Below, piece after piece: positions 20,448 to 31,269 of a stretch of 64,000 nt of DNA. Numbering within the stretch: the first letter of the stretch is position 1; every line of letters begins with the position of its first letter. The notes under the pieces are model-generated. The model saw only the letters and a list, made by a program, of their open reading frames with translations. It was not told the DNA's origin and did not search any database. Location of the stretch: NCBI GenBank assembly GCA_963780045.1, contig CAVZZZ010000001.1, positions 5,766,001 to 5,830,000 on the forward strand, written 5' to 3'. This DNA comes from JANXQG01 sp963780045 (GTDB taxonomy: Bacteria > Planctomycetota > Planctomycetia > Pirellulales > Thermoguttaceae). The position numbers and the translations under genes were made by a program.

Positions 20448-20848
20448 ACAAAGGGGTAATCTACGGAGTCGGCCAGGGCAAGCATGTAGGGTCGGACAAG
20501 ATCGCTTCAAGCGAGCGCATGCCCACCATCGAAACTGCCTTTCCCGACCGCTCTCGTGTGGTAAACCCGCCGGGAAACGAAGCCGAAGGCCATCCCGCGG
20601 AGCGTTCCTTTCACAGTGAATCAGGACAGGATCAGCTTTTTCCTGATCACCGAATCACGGTTTTCCATTAGAATCACCCCACTAGAATGCGGCAACCGGA
20701 TGTCATAGAATGATCCAATCTCGCCAATTGTCTTCTCCTCTGCTGGGGACAAATCAGTTCGGTGCGATCTTCACGGTCGACGTCTATGGGTGGACATCGT
20801 CCGCGCGTCAACTCACCCATCCAATGCATTCAGAAAGCTGTAGAGCAA
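20448..20848. other. Intergenic interval, no gene seen
   Basis: 400 bp between hppA and the signalling genes. A short palindromic patch (GGACAGGATCAGC..TTCCTGATCACC, near 20620-20650) could be a weak terminator for hppA. No open frame here has a supported start or family. Confidence 0.4.
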
Positions 20849-21046
20849 ATGGCCAAAGGAAAAACGCAGATTGCGGCAATACTGGAGAAACACGAAGACG
20901 ATTTGATTTCGGAGTGGGTCATGACGAGCAAACTGAATGTCGGTTCCACTCTTACCGTGAGGGTTCCGGTTCGGTTCGGCGAATCGGTGGACGCGGCGCA
21001 AAGCGAAGCAGATACCGAGTTGGAGCCGTCGCCGCATGTCCAATAA
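20849..21046 (+). pseudogene. Chimeric relic: RsbR-like start joined to a kinase C-terminus
   Basis: A 65-residue frame. Residues 1-24 (MAKGKTQIAAILEKHEDDLI then SEWV) look like the start of RsbR/RsbU-type co-antagonist proteins. Residues 25-40 (MTSKLNVGSTLTVRVPV) look like the last strand of a histidine kinase ATPase domain, usually written SKLGVGSTFTV. The middle, including all catalytic parts, is missing. The final codons overlap the start of the next gene. I infer an internal deletion of a larger sensor gene that once formed an operon with the kinase downstream. Confidence 0.55.
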
Positions 21047-22654
21047 ACCAGTGACAATTCTCGTCGTCGACGACAACCCGGCGCCGCTTTATTCCACGTC
21101 TCGCGTTTTGCAGAGCGTTGACTATCGCGTTTTGGAAGCTTCAACAGGCGCCGAAGCGGTGGAATAGGCGCGGGAGACGTCGATCTTGTGATTCTCGACA
21201 TCAATCTGCCGGACATCGACGGCTATGAAGTATGCCGCCGCATTCGCGCGATTGAAAAGTCGCCAAGAGTGCCCGTCGTTCATTTGTCGGCTTCGTTTGT
21301 CACCGATTCGGATAAAGTCCAAGATCTGGAGCTTGGGGCCGACGGTTATCTGACGCATCCCGTCGAGTCGCTCGTTTTGGTCGCTACCGTCCGCGCGTTC
21401 CTGCGGGTTCGCCAGTCGGAATTGGAACGCGAGCAGCTTCTGGCCAGCGAACGTGCCGCCCGCGCCGAGGCGGAGCTTGCAAATCGCATCAAAGACGACT
21501 TTCTAGCGACGCTCTCTCACGAATTGCGCACGCCCTTGCAATCAATGATCGGTTGGGCGCAGTTGCTGAAAATGGGAGATGTTTCGCCGGCTGACCTGGC
21601 CGAAGGTCTTGATGCCATCGAACGCAACGCACAGCTTCAATCGCAACTCATTGCGGACCTGCTCGATGTCGCCCGCATCGCGTCGGGCAAACTTCGTTTG
21701 GACATTCAAGCCGTCGATCTTTCGAAAGTGATCAATGCGGTAGTACACGCTGCCCTTCCAATCGCCGACGCCAAAGGGATTCGGATTACAAAGACCGTAG
21801 ACCCGTCGGTCAAGTCGATACGCGGCGATCCCGCGCGGCTTCAGCAGGTGGTCTGGAACCTGTTGAACAACGCCGTAAAGTTCACACCCGAAGGGGGTGG
21901 AATCCAGGTTGCCCTGGCGCAGCGCGATTCGCGTATTGAGATCTCCGTTGTCGATAACGGTCAAGGCATTGATCCTCAACTGGTGCCCAAGGTATTTGAG
22001 CGTTTTCTCCAAGGTGATTCTACCGCAAGCCGGCGTCACGGCGGCCTCGGACTTGGGCTTGCCATCGCACGTCAATTGGTTGACCTTCACGGCGGGACGA
22101 TACGCGCCCGGAGCGATGGGCCCGGAAAGGGCGCTGAATTCATCGTCGGCCTGCCGCTTTCGGGCGCAACGGATATTTCCGAAGTGGGTCGAAACTCCGC
22201 TGCCGAAAGTCCGGCAGATTCTTCGCCCGATTCTTTTCGAATGGACGGCGTTCGGGTGCTGTTGGTGGATGACGATCGGGACGCCCGCCGCATTCTCTGT
22301 CGCGTATTGGCGGCCGGCGGCGCCTTCATTAAGGAGTGCGACGGGGTCAGTTCCGCGCTGGCGTCGATAGTTGAATTCGAGCCGCACGTATTGGTCAGCG
22401 ATTTAGGCATGCCTGGCCAGGACGGATTCGAGCTGATTAGGCGCGTTCGCGAACTAGGCGGCCCGATTCGAACCGTGCCCGCCATTGCTTTGACCGCCTT
22501 CGCGCGCGCTGACGACCGGCAGAAGTCCCTTCTTGCCGGCTATCAGTTGCATTTGGCGAAACCGGTCGAGCCTCGCGAATTGACTGCTGCCATCACTTCC
22601 CTCGTGCGTGGGCCAGGGCCAAAAGCGGTCGTTTCAAGTGAAGAGCGTTCGTGA
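21036..22654 (+). CDS. Hybrid sensor: receiver-histidine kinase-receiver (frameshifted)
   Basis: About 540 residues, no membrane segment, so a cytosolic phosphorelay protein. The N-terminal receiver begins TILVVDDNPAPLYST and, after a one-base loss near 21165, continues VILDINLPDIDGYEV (phospho-acceptor Asp). The kinase core has H-box FLATLSHELRTPLQS, N-box LQQVVWNLLNNAVKF, VVDNGQGID and GGLGLGLAIARQLVDLHGG. A second receiver (VRVLLVDDDRDARR, LVSDLGMPGQDG, IALTAFARADD) ends the protein. ATG 21036 overlaps the upstream relic. The next gene encodes a free receiver, a likely partner. The stimulus is unknown; the receiver-first layout suggests it is itself controlled by phosphorylation. Confidence 0.9.
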
Positions 22655-22703
22655 CTCGAAGATAACGTCAATGGCAAGCTGAGGGCTACGCGAGGAATTT
22701 ACG

Positions 22704-23093
22704 ATGGGACGCATCCTGCTTGTTGACGATCATCCCATGGCGGCGAGAATTCTTTCGTTGCTCGTCAGTAAAATTGCTCCGCAAGAGATTGAGGTCGCGT
22801 ATGATGGGCCATCCGCAATCGAAAAAGCCGAGGCCTTTCGACCGGACATGATTCTTCTCGACATCGGCTTGCCGGTCATGGATGGTTATGAAGTTGCGAG
22901 ACAACTCCGGACGCGCGATGCCTTCCGGGACACGTTTCTAGTCGCGCTCACGGGATATGGAGACGACGAGGATCGAAAGAAATCATTCGACGCCGGATTT
23001 GACGAGCACTGCGTCAAACCCTTAGACGTGAATAAACTCAAGGCATTGCTCTACCATCCAAAGCCGGAAAGAAAGCCGCGGGACGCTCGATAA
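22704..23093 (+). CDS. Single-domain response regulator
   Basis: A 129-residue receiver with no output domain: MGRILLVDDHPMAARIL, phospho-acceptor Asp in MILLDIGLPVMDGYEV, switch Thr in LVALTGYGDDED and the Lys in HCVKPLDVNKL. It would pass or sink phosphate for the hybrid kinase 49 bp upstream. ATG 22704 is a normal start. It is followed almost at once by the damaged start of the giant PEP-CTERM gene. Confidence 0.9.
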   Translation: MGRILLVDDHPMAARILSLLVSKIAPQEIEVAYDGPSAIEKAEAFRPDMILLDIGLPVMDGYEVARQLRTRDAFRDTFLVALTGYGDDEDRKKSFDAGFDEHCVKPLDVNKLKALLYHPKPERKPRDAR

Positions 23094-23096
23094 ACT

Positions 23097-26000
23097 ATGG
23101 CGCCGGTCCCCCGCCGTCGATGGCCCCCACCTACTTCGTACTGGCGCAACGGTTCTTCCGCCATTCCACCCAATGGGGCACCGCCGCCGATTGGGGCGGC
23201 ACCGTGCCGACTATGCCGGCACCCAGCCGAACCTGGCAGCGCCTTATTCCGTTGGCGGAGTCTGGAGCACCGGTGTGGGCAGCGTCATGATCACCGGCGC
23301 CGCGCTGACGCTGAATTCGGCTACGGTCAACGGCAACCCTTCGATCGGCGTTGAGATGGATCCCGGCGCGGGGCGCTGACGTTTTCCAACTCGCTCGTAC
23401 TTGGCGGGCCCCAGACGTGGCTCAATAATTCGGGAAGCGCGCTCTCAGCGACAAGCATCGCAAATTCCGGCTATACATTGACGCTCGCCGGCAGCGGCAA
23501 CTTCGCCATCAGCACCGTTTCGGGCGCGGGCGGCGGCTTGACAATGCTCGGATCGGGAATTGCGCAACTTTCTGGAGTGAACAACTACACCGGCCCCACA
23601 ATCACGGACGGCGGCACATTGCAGTTGACTAGCGGAGGATTGATAGGTTCGACGCTCCAGTATGTCGGCTCGGCGAACACCGCCAGCTTTGTTCAATCCG
23701 CCGGGAGCGTAGCGGCCTCAACCGTGTACGTCGGCTACACTGCGACCGGCAGCGGCAGCTACACACTCAGCGGCGGGTCGCTCCTTGCGTCCGCGGCAAG
23801 TGTGTACGTTGGCGTTTCCGGCAGCGGGAGTTTCACGGTTTCGGGCGGCAATGCCATTACTTCGCTCCTCTACGCCGGTTCCGGCGCAGGCGCTACCAGC
23901 AACTTGAATGTCAGCAGCGGATCGCTATTTGCGTTCAACGAGTACATCGGTTACTACGGCAAGGGGAATTACTCGCTGACGGGGGCAGCAACACGGCGAA
24001 CACGGCCTTCTACGTCGGTGCAGAGCCCGGTAGCAGCGGCAGCGCTTCGCTCAGCAATGGATTGCTGAAGACGGGCACTATGTACGACGGTTACGCCATC
24101 GGAGGCTCGGCTACCGGAAGTGTCACACAGTCGGGAGGCACGGCCGGTGCTTCTGCTCTCTATGTAGGTTACAACGCGGCCGGCAACGGCAGCTACAACC
24201 TCAGCGGCGGAACGCTCTATGGGGCCACCAGGTATGTCGGCTACAACGGCATGGGAAATTTCGCGCAGTCGGCCGGAACCAACGGCGGCAACGTGATGTA
24301 CGTCGGTTACACGGGCACCGGGACCTATACCCAGTCCGGCGGAACGGCCGGGGCTACTATCCTGGACCTCGGCTTCAACGCCGCCGGCATCGGGTCTTAC
24401 AATTTGAGCGCGGGCTCGCTTTATGCGGCCACTTCAGAGAACATCGGCGTCTCCGGCTCGGCTAGCTTCACTCGGGGCGCCGGCATCAATTCAACGGCCG
24501 GGACGTTGTCGATGGGCAACGGCACTGCTGCGATCGGATACTACAATATGACTGGCGGGTCGCTTTATGGAGGAACCACTCAGTACGTTGGCTACTTGGG
24601 CGCTGCCCAGGTCACGTTGTCGGCCGGAACAAACTCCACCAAGTCGACTGGCTCGCTTTATCTTGGGAACAGCGGCGGCCTAGGCATTTACAATCAGTCG
24701 GGCGGCGTGGTGAATACCGCCACAATGTATTACGGCAACGCGTATAACGCCACCAGCAACTTCATCGGCGAAGGCTATTACTACCTGAGCGGCGGCACGC
24801 TTAACAATACTTCGGCCTCATACTTCAGCAACGGGGCTGGTTACGGCCAGATGGTCCAGACGGGGGGGCAGAACAACTCCGCCGCGGTGCTCCTAGGCGA
24901 CGGCGCCGGTAACGGCGCATATTACAGCATCAGCAACGGGCTGCTCAACACCTCGTTCCTGGTTGCAGGCTTTTTTAACACGGTCAGCAGCGCCGGGACG
25001 ATGGTTCAAACGGGCGGAACCGTGAGTGTTGCAGACAATGTGTACGTTGGCTACTATGGTAATGCGACTGGCGTGTATAACATGAGCGGCGGCTCGCTCT
25101 ATTCCGCCAGCGCGGTGGTCGTTGCCGCTGGCAACAGCTACCCCACTTATACCGGCGGGAGTACCAGCGTCTTTAACATGAGCGGCGGATCGATGACGGC
25201 CTTTCAAGCCGTCGTTGGCGATAGCGTCGGCCCCGCCGGGTTGATTGACATGAGTGGGGGTTTGATGACGTATACCTACTCGGGCGGCGCCGCGCTGATC
25301 GGCTATGCCGGCTCTGGCGGCGTTGTTCAGTCAGGCGGAACGATCAATTGCACGCCGAGTTCCGGGGGGCTGGAACTTTCGACCGGAACCGGTTCTTACG
25401 GATATTACACGCAAACGGGAGGGCTCCTGACCACGCCATCACTGAGCGTTGGAGGGGGCAGCGTCGGAGTCTATACTCAATCGGGAGGCTCCGTTGCGTC
25501 GACCTCAATCTATTTGGGCTTCGCCCCTGGATCAAGCGGATCATATAGCCTGAGCGGTAGCGGCGCGGTCAGTACGTCGATCTTGTTTCTCGGTTATTCC
25601 GGCGCTGGAGTGTTCAACCAAACTGGAGGGACCATCAATTCAGACTCTGGCATCGCGCTAGGCTTCAACACGGGAAGCGTGGGGACTTACAACCTCCAGG
25701 GCGGCCTCCTCACCCTGGGCAGTTTGGTGCAGAACACTACCGCATCGCAGTTTAATTTCAGCGGCGGCACGTTGCAGGGAGGCTCGTGGAGCACGACCGC
25801 GCCGATCACGCTTCCCTCGGCCGGCTCCAGCGGCACCGTCAACCCTAGCGGATTCACGTTTGGCCTCGCCGGGCCGATTTCCGGGCCGGGCGGCTTGATC
25901 GTCGCGGGCGGCGGAACGTTGTCGCTCACCGCGTCCAACACCTACACCGGGCCAACAACCGTCGCTAGCCTGAGCGAACTGCTTGTCGATGGCTCGCTGG

Positions 26001-26524
26001 TCAGTCCGGTGACAGTCAATAGCGGCGGCACGCTGGCCGGAACGGGCTTTTTGGGAAGCGTCACGGTAAGCCCCAGCGGCGTGCTTGCACCCGGCGACGC
26101 GATCGGCACGCTGACCCTCAGCGGAACTTTGGTCTTGACTACCGGATCGAACTTGGCTTACCTGCTCGACACGCCGTCAACAAGCGACGTAATCGTGACC
26201 CCCAGTTTGTCTCTCAACGGCCAGCAATTCACGGACATCAACTTCACCACAACCCCCAATTTTGGGCCCGGCACCTATCCTTTGATCGAGGCTGGCACGT
26301 TATCCGGGGGCTTGGGGGCAATCACCACGGGCACGATCGACGGCTTCTCGGCTACACTGTCAGTCCAAGGAGACGACTTGGTGCTCTGGGTGGTGCCGGA
26401 GCCGTCCACGCTTGGACTCCTCGCCGCAGGAGTCGTCGTAATTGCTGCGTTGGGCCGTGCCCGGAGGCCAAGCCGCGTTTTGCAGTTGCGCAAGGACGAC
26501 GCAGCCGACAGCATTGCCCATTGA
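23097..26524 (+). CDS. Giant autotransporter-like PEP-CTERM protein (5' damaged, frameshifted)
   Basis: More than 1,100 residues of Gly/Ser/Thr-rich strand repeats, typically MYVGYTGTGTYTQSGGT and YNLSGGSLYGATSYVG, about 22-24 residues each. These would make a long beta-helix. The end has VPEPSTLGLLAAGVVVIA and a basic tail (GRARRPSR), a PEP-CTERM signal, so the protein is surface-directed. Frame changes lie near 23211, 23372 and 23984, the last two at G runs with one G lost. The first 100 bp (23097-23200) need more repairs and no signal peptide is encoded, so the natural 5' end seems missing or scrambled right after the response regulator. Likely adhesin or matrix protein, by analogy only. 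Confidence 0.75.
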
Positions 26525-26719
26525 GCGTGTTCGCGGCGGCAGGGACGTATTCGACATGGAGGGCATCAAGGCGCCGCGCTTGTTTTCTACTTTTCCGGTA
26601 TCGTCGGTGTAAGACAACGTGCCCTGGGCGTGCGGCAGAAAGAAAGTCGTGCGTCGGAAAGAAAGCGCTAGTGAGCGCCCGTGCCGTATGGCCGCCTGTC
26701 GAGGAGGCCGAGTGAGCTT

Positions 26720-27691
26720 CTACTTCCCCTGGCCGCGATACGGCATCCCCGCCTTGTAGAGTTCCAAGCGCGATCGACCGTCTCGCTTGACATCGTCATC
26801 GGGGGCCAGGGCGATGGCGTTCTCCTGCCATTGCCGGGCGTTCTTGAAATTGCCGCATTCGGCATACGCCGCCGCCAGCGCCGCGGCATAGCCGTACCAT
26901 TTGCCGCCACTGACTTCCACGGCCACGGTCGCGTTCACCACAGCCTCTTTTCCGTCGCGGTAGCGCGGATCGGGACAGGTTGCTTGCAGCCACGCGAAAC
27001 CGTAATGCGCCGGAACGCTTTGCGGATCGAGCCCGATGGCCCAGCAGTAGTCGTCCCGGGCCTTTTCATAGTCGCCTTTGCTGAACCATGCGGCGCCGCG
27101 GTCGGCATACGCGCGGGAGAAAGAGCGGTCGCGGGCCGCCGCCTCGGTAAAGTCTCGAATCGCCTTGTCGAGCTCGCCCTTGCCATACCGCGCCTTGCCG
27201 CGGTTGTCGTAGGCTTTGGCGTAATTGGGACTAATCTGGATGGCGGTGGAGCAGTCTTTGATGGCCTTGTCGTACTCGCGTTTGTCGTACCACGCCAGTC
27301 CCCGGCCGGCATGGGCGCGGGCGTCACGATGATGGATTTGCAGGGCCGTGTCGTAGTCGGCGATGGCGCGGTCGTAGCTTCCTTTGGCCTCCCAGGCGTC
27401 GCCGCGGCTGTCGTAGGCTTCCACATAAGACGCATCGATCGCCAACGCGTCGCCGCAGTCGCTGATCGCGTTGTCGTACTCGCGCTTGTAATACCAGGCA
27501 ACGGCACGGCTATGATAGGCCGCGGGATTATGGGGATCGCACGCGATGGCCGCATTGAAGAAGGTAATCGCGCTATCGTACTCTCCCGCCGCGAGCAGGC
27601 GGTTGCCGCGCCTGAAGTCTTCTCTTGCATCCTCCGCGATGGCCGGCGTGCAGAGAAAGACCAGAATGAGGCCCAGGCAGTGACGTTGCAT
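26720..27691 (-). CDS. Exported TPR-repeat protein
   Basis: A 323-residue protein with signal peptide (MQRHCLGLILVFLCTPAIA) and about seven 34-residue TPR units with RGVAWYYKREYDNAI-like helices (for example GKARYGKGELDKAIRDF and RGAAWFSKGDYEKARDDY). The start at 27691 is chosen because it begins the signal peptide; an earlier ATG 33 bp upstream would bury it. TPR solenoids hold other proteins, here in the periplasm. It resembles in style the TPR half of the protein at 29631-31260. No partner is evident. Confidence 0.88.
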   Translation of the reverse strand: MQRHCLGLILVFLCTPAIAEDAREDFRRGNRLLAAGEYDSAITFFNAAIACDPHNPAAYHSRAVAWYYKREYDNAISDCGDALAIDASYVEAYDSRGDAWEAKGSYDRAIADYDTALQIHHRDARAHAGRGLAWYDKREYDKAIKDCSTAIQISPNYAKAYDNRGKARYGKGELDKAIRDFTEAAARDRSFSRAYADRGAAWFSKGDYEKARDDYCWAIGLDPQSVPAHYGFAWLQATCPDPRYRDGKEAVVNATVAVEVSGGKWYGYAAALAAAYAECGNFKNARQWQENAIALAPDDDVKRDGRSRLELYKAGMPYRGQGK

Positions 27692-28026
27692 GATCGGCTC
27701 CCCTTCGCGCGGCCAACAGAGCATAGCGACTGTTATTGTGATTCAGTCAATACGCCTGTCAACTGGGCACCCTTTGGAGCTCGATCCAGCCAAATCGTAC
27801 GAAAGCGATTGGGCGGGCGGTCACGCTAACCAAGGCGAGGAGACGCGGCTGGGCTGCGAAGGCAATGCAGTGGTAGGCATCTTCGGCAAGGAAGACCTCG
27901 GTATCGAGGCAATGGAGTTGACTCAACTCGTGCCGCAACAGGGAGCGTCGAGGGAACGTCACTAAACGGCGATTGAGTAGACCGTCTCATTTTCGCGCGC
28001 CTATTTCCACGCTGACGGTTCGGCCT
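27692..28026. other. Intergenic interval, no gene seen
   Basis: About 330 bp between the TPR gene and the broken esterase. Reverse-strand text near 27984-28030 ends GRTVSVEIGARK at a stop and could be the 3' end of another gene joined to the esterase, but no start is present. Nothing else stands out. Confidence 0.35.
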
Positions 28027-28489
28027 TCAATGGTCTGCCCAGGTGCCTTGCGAAGATAGCAGGGCGACGAGATGACCGCCGGCCGACGCGCCCCAGACGC
28101 CGACACGTTTGGGGTCGATGCGGTACTTTTCAGCATTGCCCCGCAGCCAATGGATGGCCGCATTGCAGTCCTCGATCTGCGCGGGAAAAACCGCGTGTTG
28201 GCTAAGCCGGTAATTGACGGTGGCCACGGCATAGCCCTTGGCGGCGTAGGGCATCGCCGGGCAGCCTTCCTTGCTGCCCATCTCCCCAGCCGCCGTGGAT
28301 CCAGACGATCAGCGGCAAGCGGCCTTCGGGCTTTTCCGGCAGGTAGAGGTCCAGCCGGTGCCGATCGTGGCCGTCTGCAACGTATTGCAAGTTTGGCAGC
28401 AACTTGACGCCCGTGGGCACGTTCGGCGGGGGAGCGGTCTTCGCCTTTTCTTGCGCCGCTGCCGCACCTGCCCAGGCCAGCGCCACCAT
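28027..28489 (-). pseudogene. Truncated alpha/beta hydrolase (esterase/lipase family)
   Basis: Secreted BD-FAE/esterase-type hydrolase fragment. The signal is MVALAWAGAAAAQEK, followed by DRHRLDLYLPEKPEGRLPL and the oxyanion motif IVWIHGG. After a frame change near 28275-28290 it continues GYAVATVNYRLSQHAVFP, ALHWLRGNA-like text and the nucleophile elbow GVWGASAGGHLVAL. The protein stops soon after the catalytic Ser (SSQGTWADH), so the Asp and His of the triad and about 120 residues are missing. The adjoining sequence in another frame looks unrelated. I read it as a 3' deletion. Confidence 0.75.
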
Positions 28490-28534
28490 CAGCCCGATCT
28501 ACCGACGAAAGGTCGCTTTCCTCCTTTTGGTCCT

Positions 28535-29338
28535 CTAACCTCGAGCAGACACGCCCGGCGCCGGGGCGGCGGGAATGGGCGGTGGCGGACTCGCGGGCTT
28601 GCGGACCACCAGCATGTTGACCACGTGGTCGACCGTGGCTTCCAGCAGCACGACCCGTCCGGCTAGCTCGCGGTCGTGGTCCGAAGCGACCGTCCCTCGC
28701 AACACGGCGGTTCCGCGTACCATGTCCACCCGCACTGCGCTCACAAAATGCAGCGACGGCATCTTGCTCAGCCGCCCGGCAATGGCACTTCCGACTTGAT
28801 CGGAGGGTGCCCGCTGGACGTCAAAGGCGATCGCCAACAGTCCCGGACGCACGAACGGGCCGCCGCCGGCGTCACCTGCCGCCGGCCCAAGGGACTGTCC
28901 GGCGCTTGTCGATTGGACGAATGTCGGGGCGGTTGTGTTTGCAGCGGTCGGCCACAAGCTCACGGCGGCGGCTGGCGCGGCCGCGACGCCGCCGGCGTTC
29001 GCTGCCGATTGCAGCGCAAAGGACGGGTCAATGTAAATAATCGACGGCCCGCCGCCATAGTAATTCGGCGAAGCGGATTGCTGCGCCGCCCGCGTCGCGC
29101 GGGCTCCGCCGCTGGCAAACCCCGGAACGCCGTTGCCCAGTTGGTTGCCGCCGAAGGAGCTGCCTCCGGTCCCGCGATTTGTCGCCGCGGGACTAAACGT
29201 TTGCCTTGCGCCGACAGTAGCGCGAACCTGCCCGCCAGCTTGCCCGCGAACCTCGCCGGAGCGGATAAACCATGCGGCCAAACCCAGCACGGCGAGAGAC
29301 CGCAAAGCGATCGCAAAGCGTTGAAGTGGAGAAGTCAT
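28535..29338 (-). CDS. Exported BON-domain protein
   Basis: A 267-residue protein with an N-terminal signal (LRSLAVLGLAAWFIRSG), a low-complexity Gly/Ala/Ser/Pro middle of about 130 residues, and a BON domain at about residues 180-245 (VGSAIAGRLSKMPSLHFVS, VRVDMVRGTAVLRGTVAS, ELAGRVVLLEATVDHVVNM). BON domains bind lipid or membrane-associated ligands; in OsmY they protect the envelope under stress. The Pro-rich end follows. It is divergent from the TPR gene at 29631, with 292 bp between that should hold both promoters. Confidence 0.85.
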   Translation of the reverse strand: MTSPLQRFAIALRSLAVLGLAAWFIRSGEVRGQAGGQVRATVGARQTFSPAATNRGTGGSSFGGNQLGNGVPGFASGGARATRAAQQSASPNYYGGGPSIIYIDPSFALQSAANAGGVAAAPAAAVSLWPTAANTTAPTFVQSTSAGQSLGPAAGDAGGGPFVRPGLLAIAFDVQRAPSDQVGSAIAGRLSKMPSLHFVSAVRVDMVRGTAVLRGTVASDHDRELAGRVVLLEATVDHVVNMLVVRKPASPPPPIPAAPAPGVSARG

Positions 29339-29630
29339 AGTTGCCCCAGCCGTCTAGTAAAACCAATCCGTTTCCAAGTTTCAAGTAGCGCCGTGCAAGG
29401 CACCCACCCATTAGGAGTATTAACTGCCGTTTCAGGGTTCAGATTTCGCGGTTCATTCCGCACTTGTTTGGCGGTATTACACTTTTTGCGGCCGGTACGT
29501 CGGGCTTTCCAGCCTGACGTATTTCTGCAATGTGATAGAACGACCGCGACCGCTCGTCCGCATAACGTATGGTTTTATTGTTGTCGTTGGCCGCTCAATC
29601 ACTTGCCCGCGTATTTTGGGAGCATTCGTT

Positions 29631-31260
29631 ATGCAGTTGCGATACATGTCTTCGCGGATTTCATCCAATAGCACTTTCCTGGCGCTCGCCGCACTGGCGG
29701 CCGGCGGCTTTGCCGCGACAACGACCGCGACGGTTGCAACGACCGCCTCCCCGGCCGCGACCAAGGCAACCGGGCCGGACACGGCTTTTACCGCGCTGGT
29801 TGACCACTTCCTTGCCCAGCCGAACAAAGAAAACTTCACCGCGGTGCAAGACCGGATCCTTGCCGACCGCGGCTACGACGAGACCGCCCGCGGGCTGGAA
29901 GACATGCTGGACTTGTACCGCCAGAAAGAATATCAAAAAGCGATCGATCGTTTTCAGGCCGCGATGCCGGACCTCGCGCTCAGCCCGCAGGCGCACTTCT
30001 ACGCCGCCCGCTGCTACGAGGAGCTTGGCAAGAAGGAATTGCAGAAGAAAGAGACAGCTTGCGTCCGCGCGTGCCTGCAAGGACTGCTGGCCACCGGCGA
30101 CGGCTCGCCCGAACGTCCCTTCGTTGTGACGCACGCTTCCGACGAATACGACCTCTTGACCTGCCCGCTGAAGACGGAGAGCAAGTCGCAGACGTCGACG
30201 CACAAGAAAGGACGCTGGTACGACGTGCTGGAGTGCGCCAGCGGCAAGACCTATTGGTTCGACATTACGCGCACGTTCGGCCAGGATGGCAAATCCATCG
30301 CGGCGCACAGCGCCGCGGCGGCATCAGCGGACTCGACGGAGTCATCCGCCGCCCGACCGGCCGCGAAGTCACGCACGGAGTATGCCAAACCGATCGAGAA
30401 CCAGACTGCCAAGCCGGCTGTCGAGCCTGTCGACGCGTCGCCGCGAGAATTGGCGCTGCCGCTCGTTTCGACCGGCAAGGAGGCGCCATCGGTCCCTGCC
30501 GTCGCGAGCCGCCTTTCGACGATCCCCGCCGAGGCGTTCGTGGCTTACGATCGCGGCGTGGAGGCCATCAAGCGGGCCGACTACGACCGGGCGATCGCCG
30601 AATTGGACGAAGTGCTGCGGATGGATCCGGCGAGCGCCGACGCGCTCTTCGAGCGCGGCGTAACATACATTGAGAAGCGGAACTATCATGCCGCCTACGG
30701 CGACTTGAGCCGCTCGATCCGGCTTCGGCCGAACCTTGCCTTGGCCTACTACGAGCGCGGCCTGGCCCTCTGGTACCAAGGCGACGAAACCCGCTTCGAC
30801 GAAGCGATCGCCGATTTCGACGAGGCGATCCGGCTGATTCCCAGCGACTTTCTCGCCTGGCGGAGCCGCGCAATGCTCTGGTTCGCCAAGCGCAACTACG
30901 GCAAGGCGATCGACGACTTCAACGAGGCCATCCGACTGCAGCCAGACGACGTCGACCGCGCACAACAACCGTGGTTTTGCCTTTGAATCGGTGGGCGACT
31001 ACAGCCGCGCGATCGCCGATTTCAACCTGGCTATTCGGCTGCAGCCTCAGTCGGCGCCGGCCTACGCGGGCCGCGGCCTGGCGTGGCTCAACCGGGGGGA
31101 ATACGACCTGGCGATTGCCGACCTTGGCGAAGCGATTCGCCTAAAGCCTGACTACACGGCCGCGTACACCTATCGCAGCACGGCTTATTTGCGCAAGGGC
31201 GACGAGGCCCACGCCGAATCGGACGCCGCGCTGGCGGCCGGCCTGCAAGGGAAGCAGTGA
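29631..31260 (+). CDS. TPR-repeat protein with N-terminal conserved region (frameshifted)
   Basis: About 543 residues after repair. The N-terminus is hydrophobic and Ala/Thr-rich (STFLALAALAAGGFAAT), signal-like. Residues 40-200 have no clear family but include FYAARCYEELGKKELQKKE and a compact WYDVLECASGKTYWFDITR unit. From about residue 295 there are six or more TPR repeats (RGVEAIKRADYDRAIAEL, RGLALWYQGDETRFDEAI, RGLAWLNRGEYDLAIADL). An extra C before GCG near 30956 breaks the frame; the rest continues to TGA 31258-31260. ATG 29631 is the best start. Probable periplasmic or membrane-associated scaffold. Partners unknown. Confidence 0.85.
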
Positions 31261-31269
31261 GCTTAGCAT

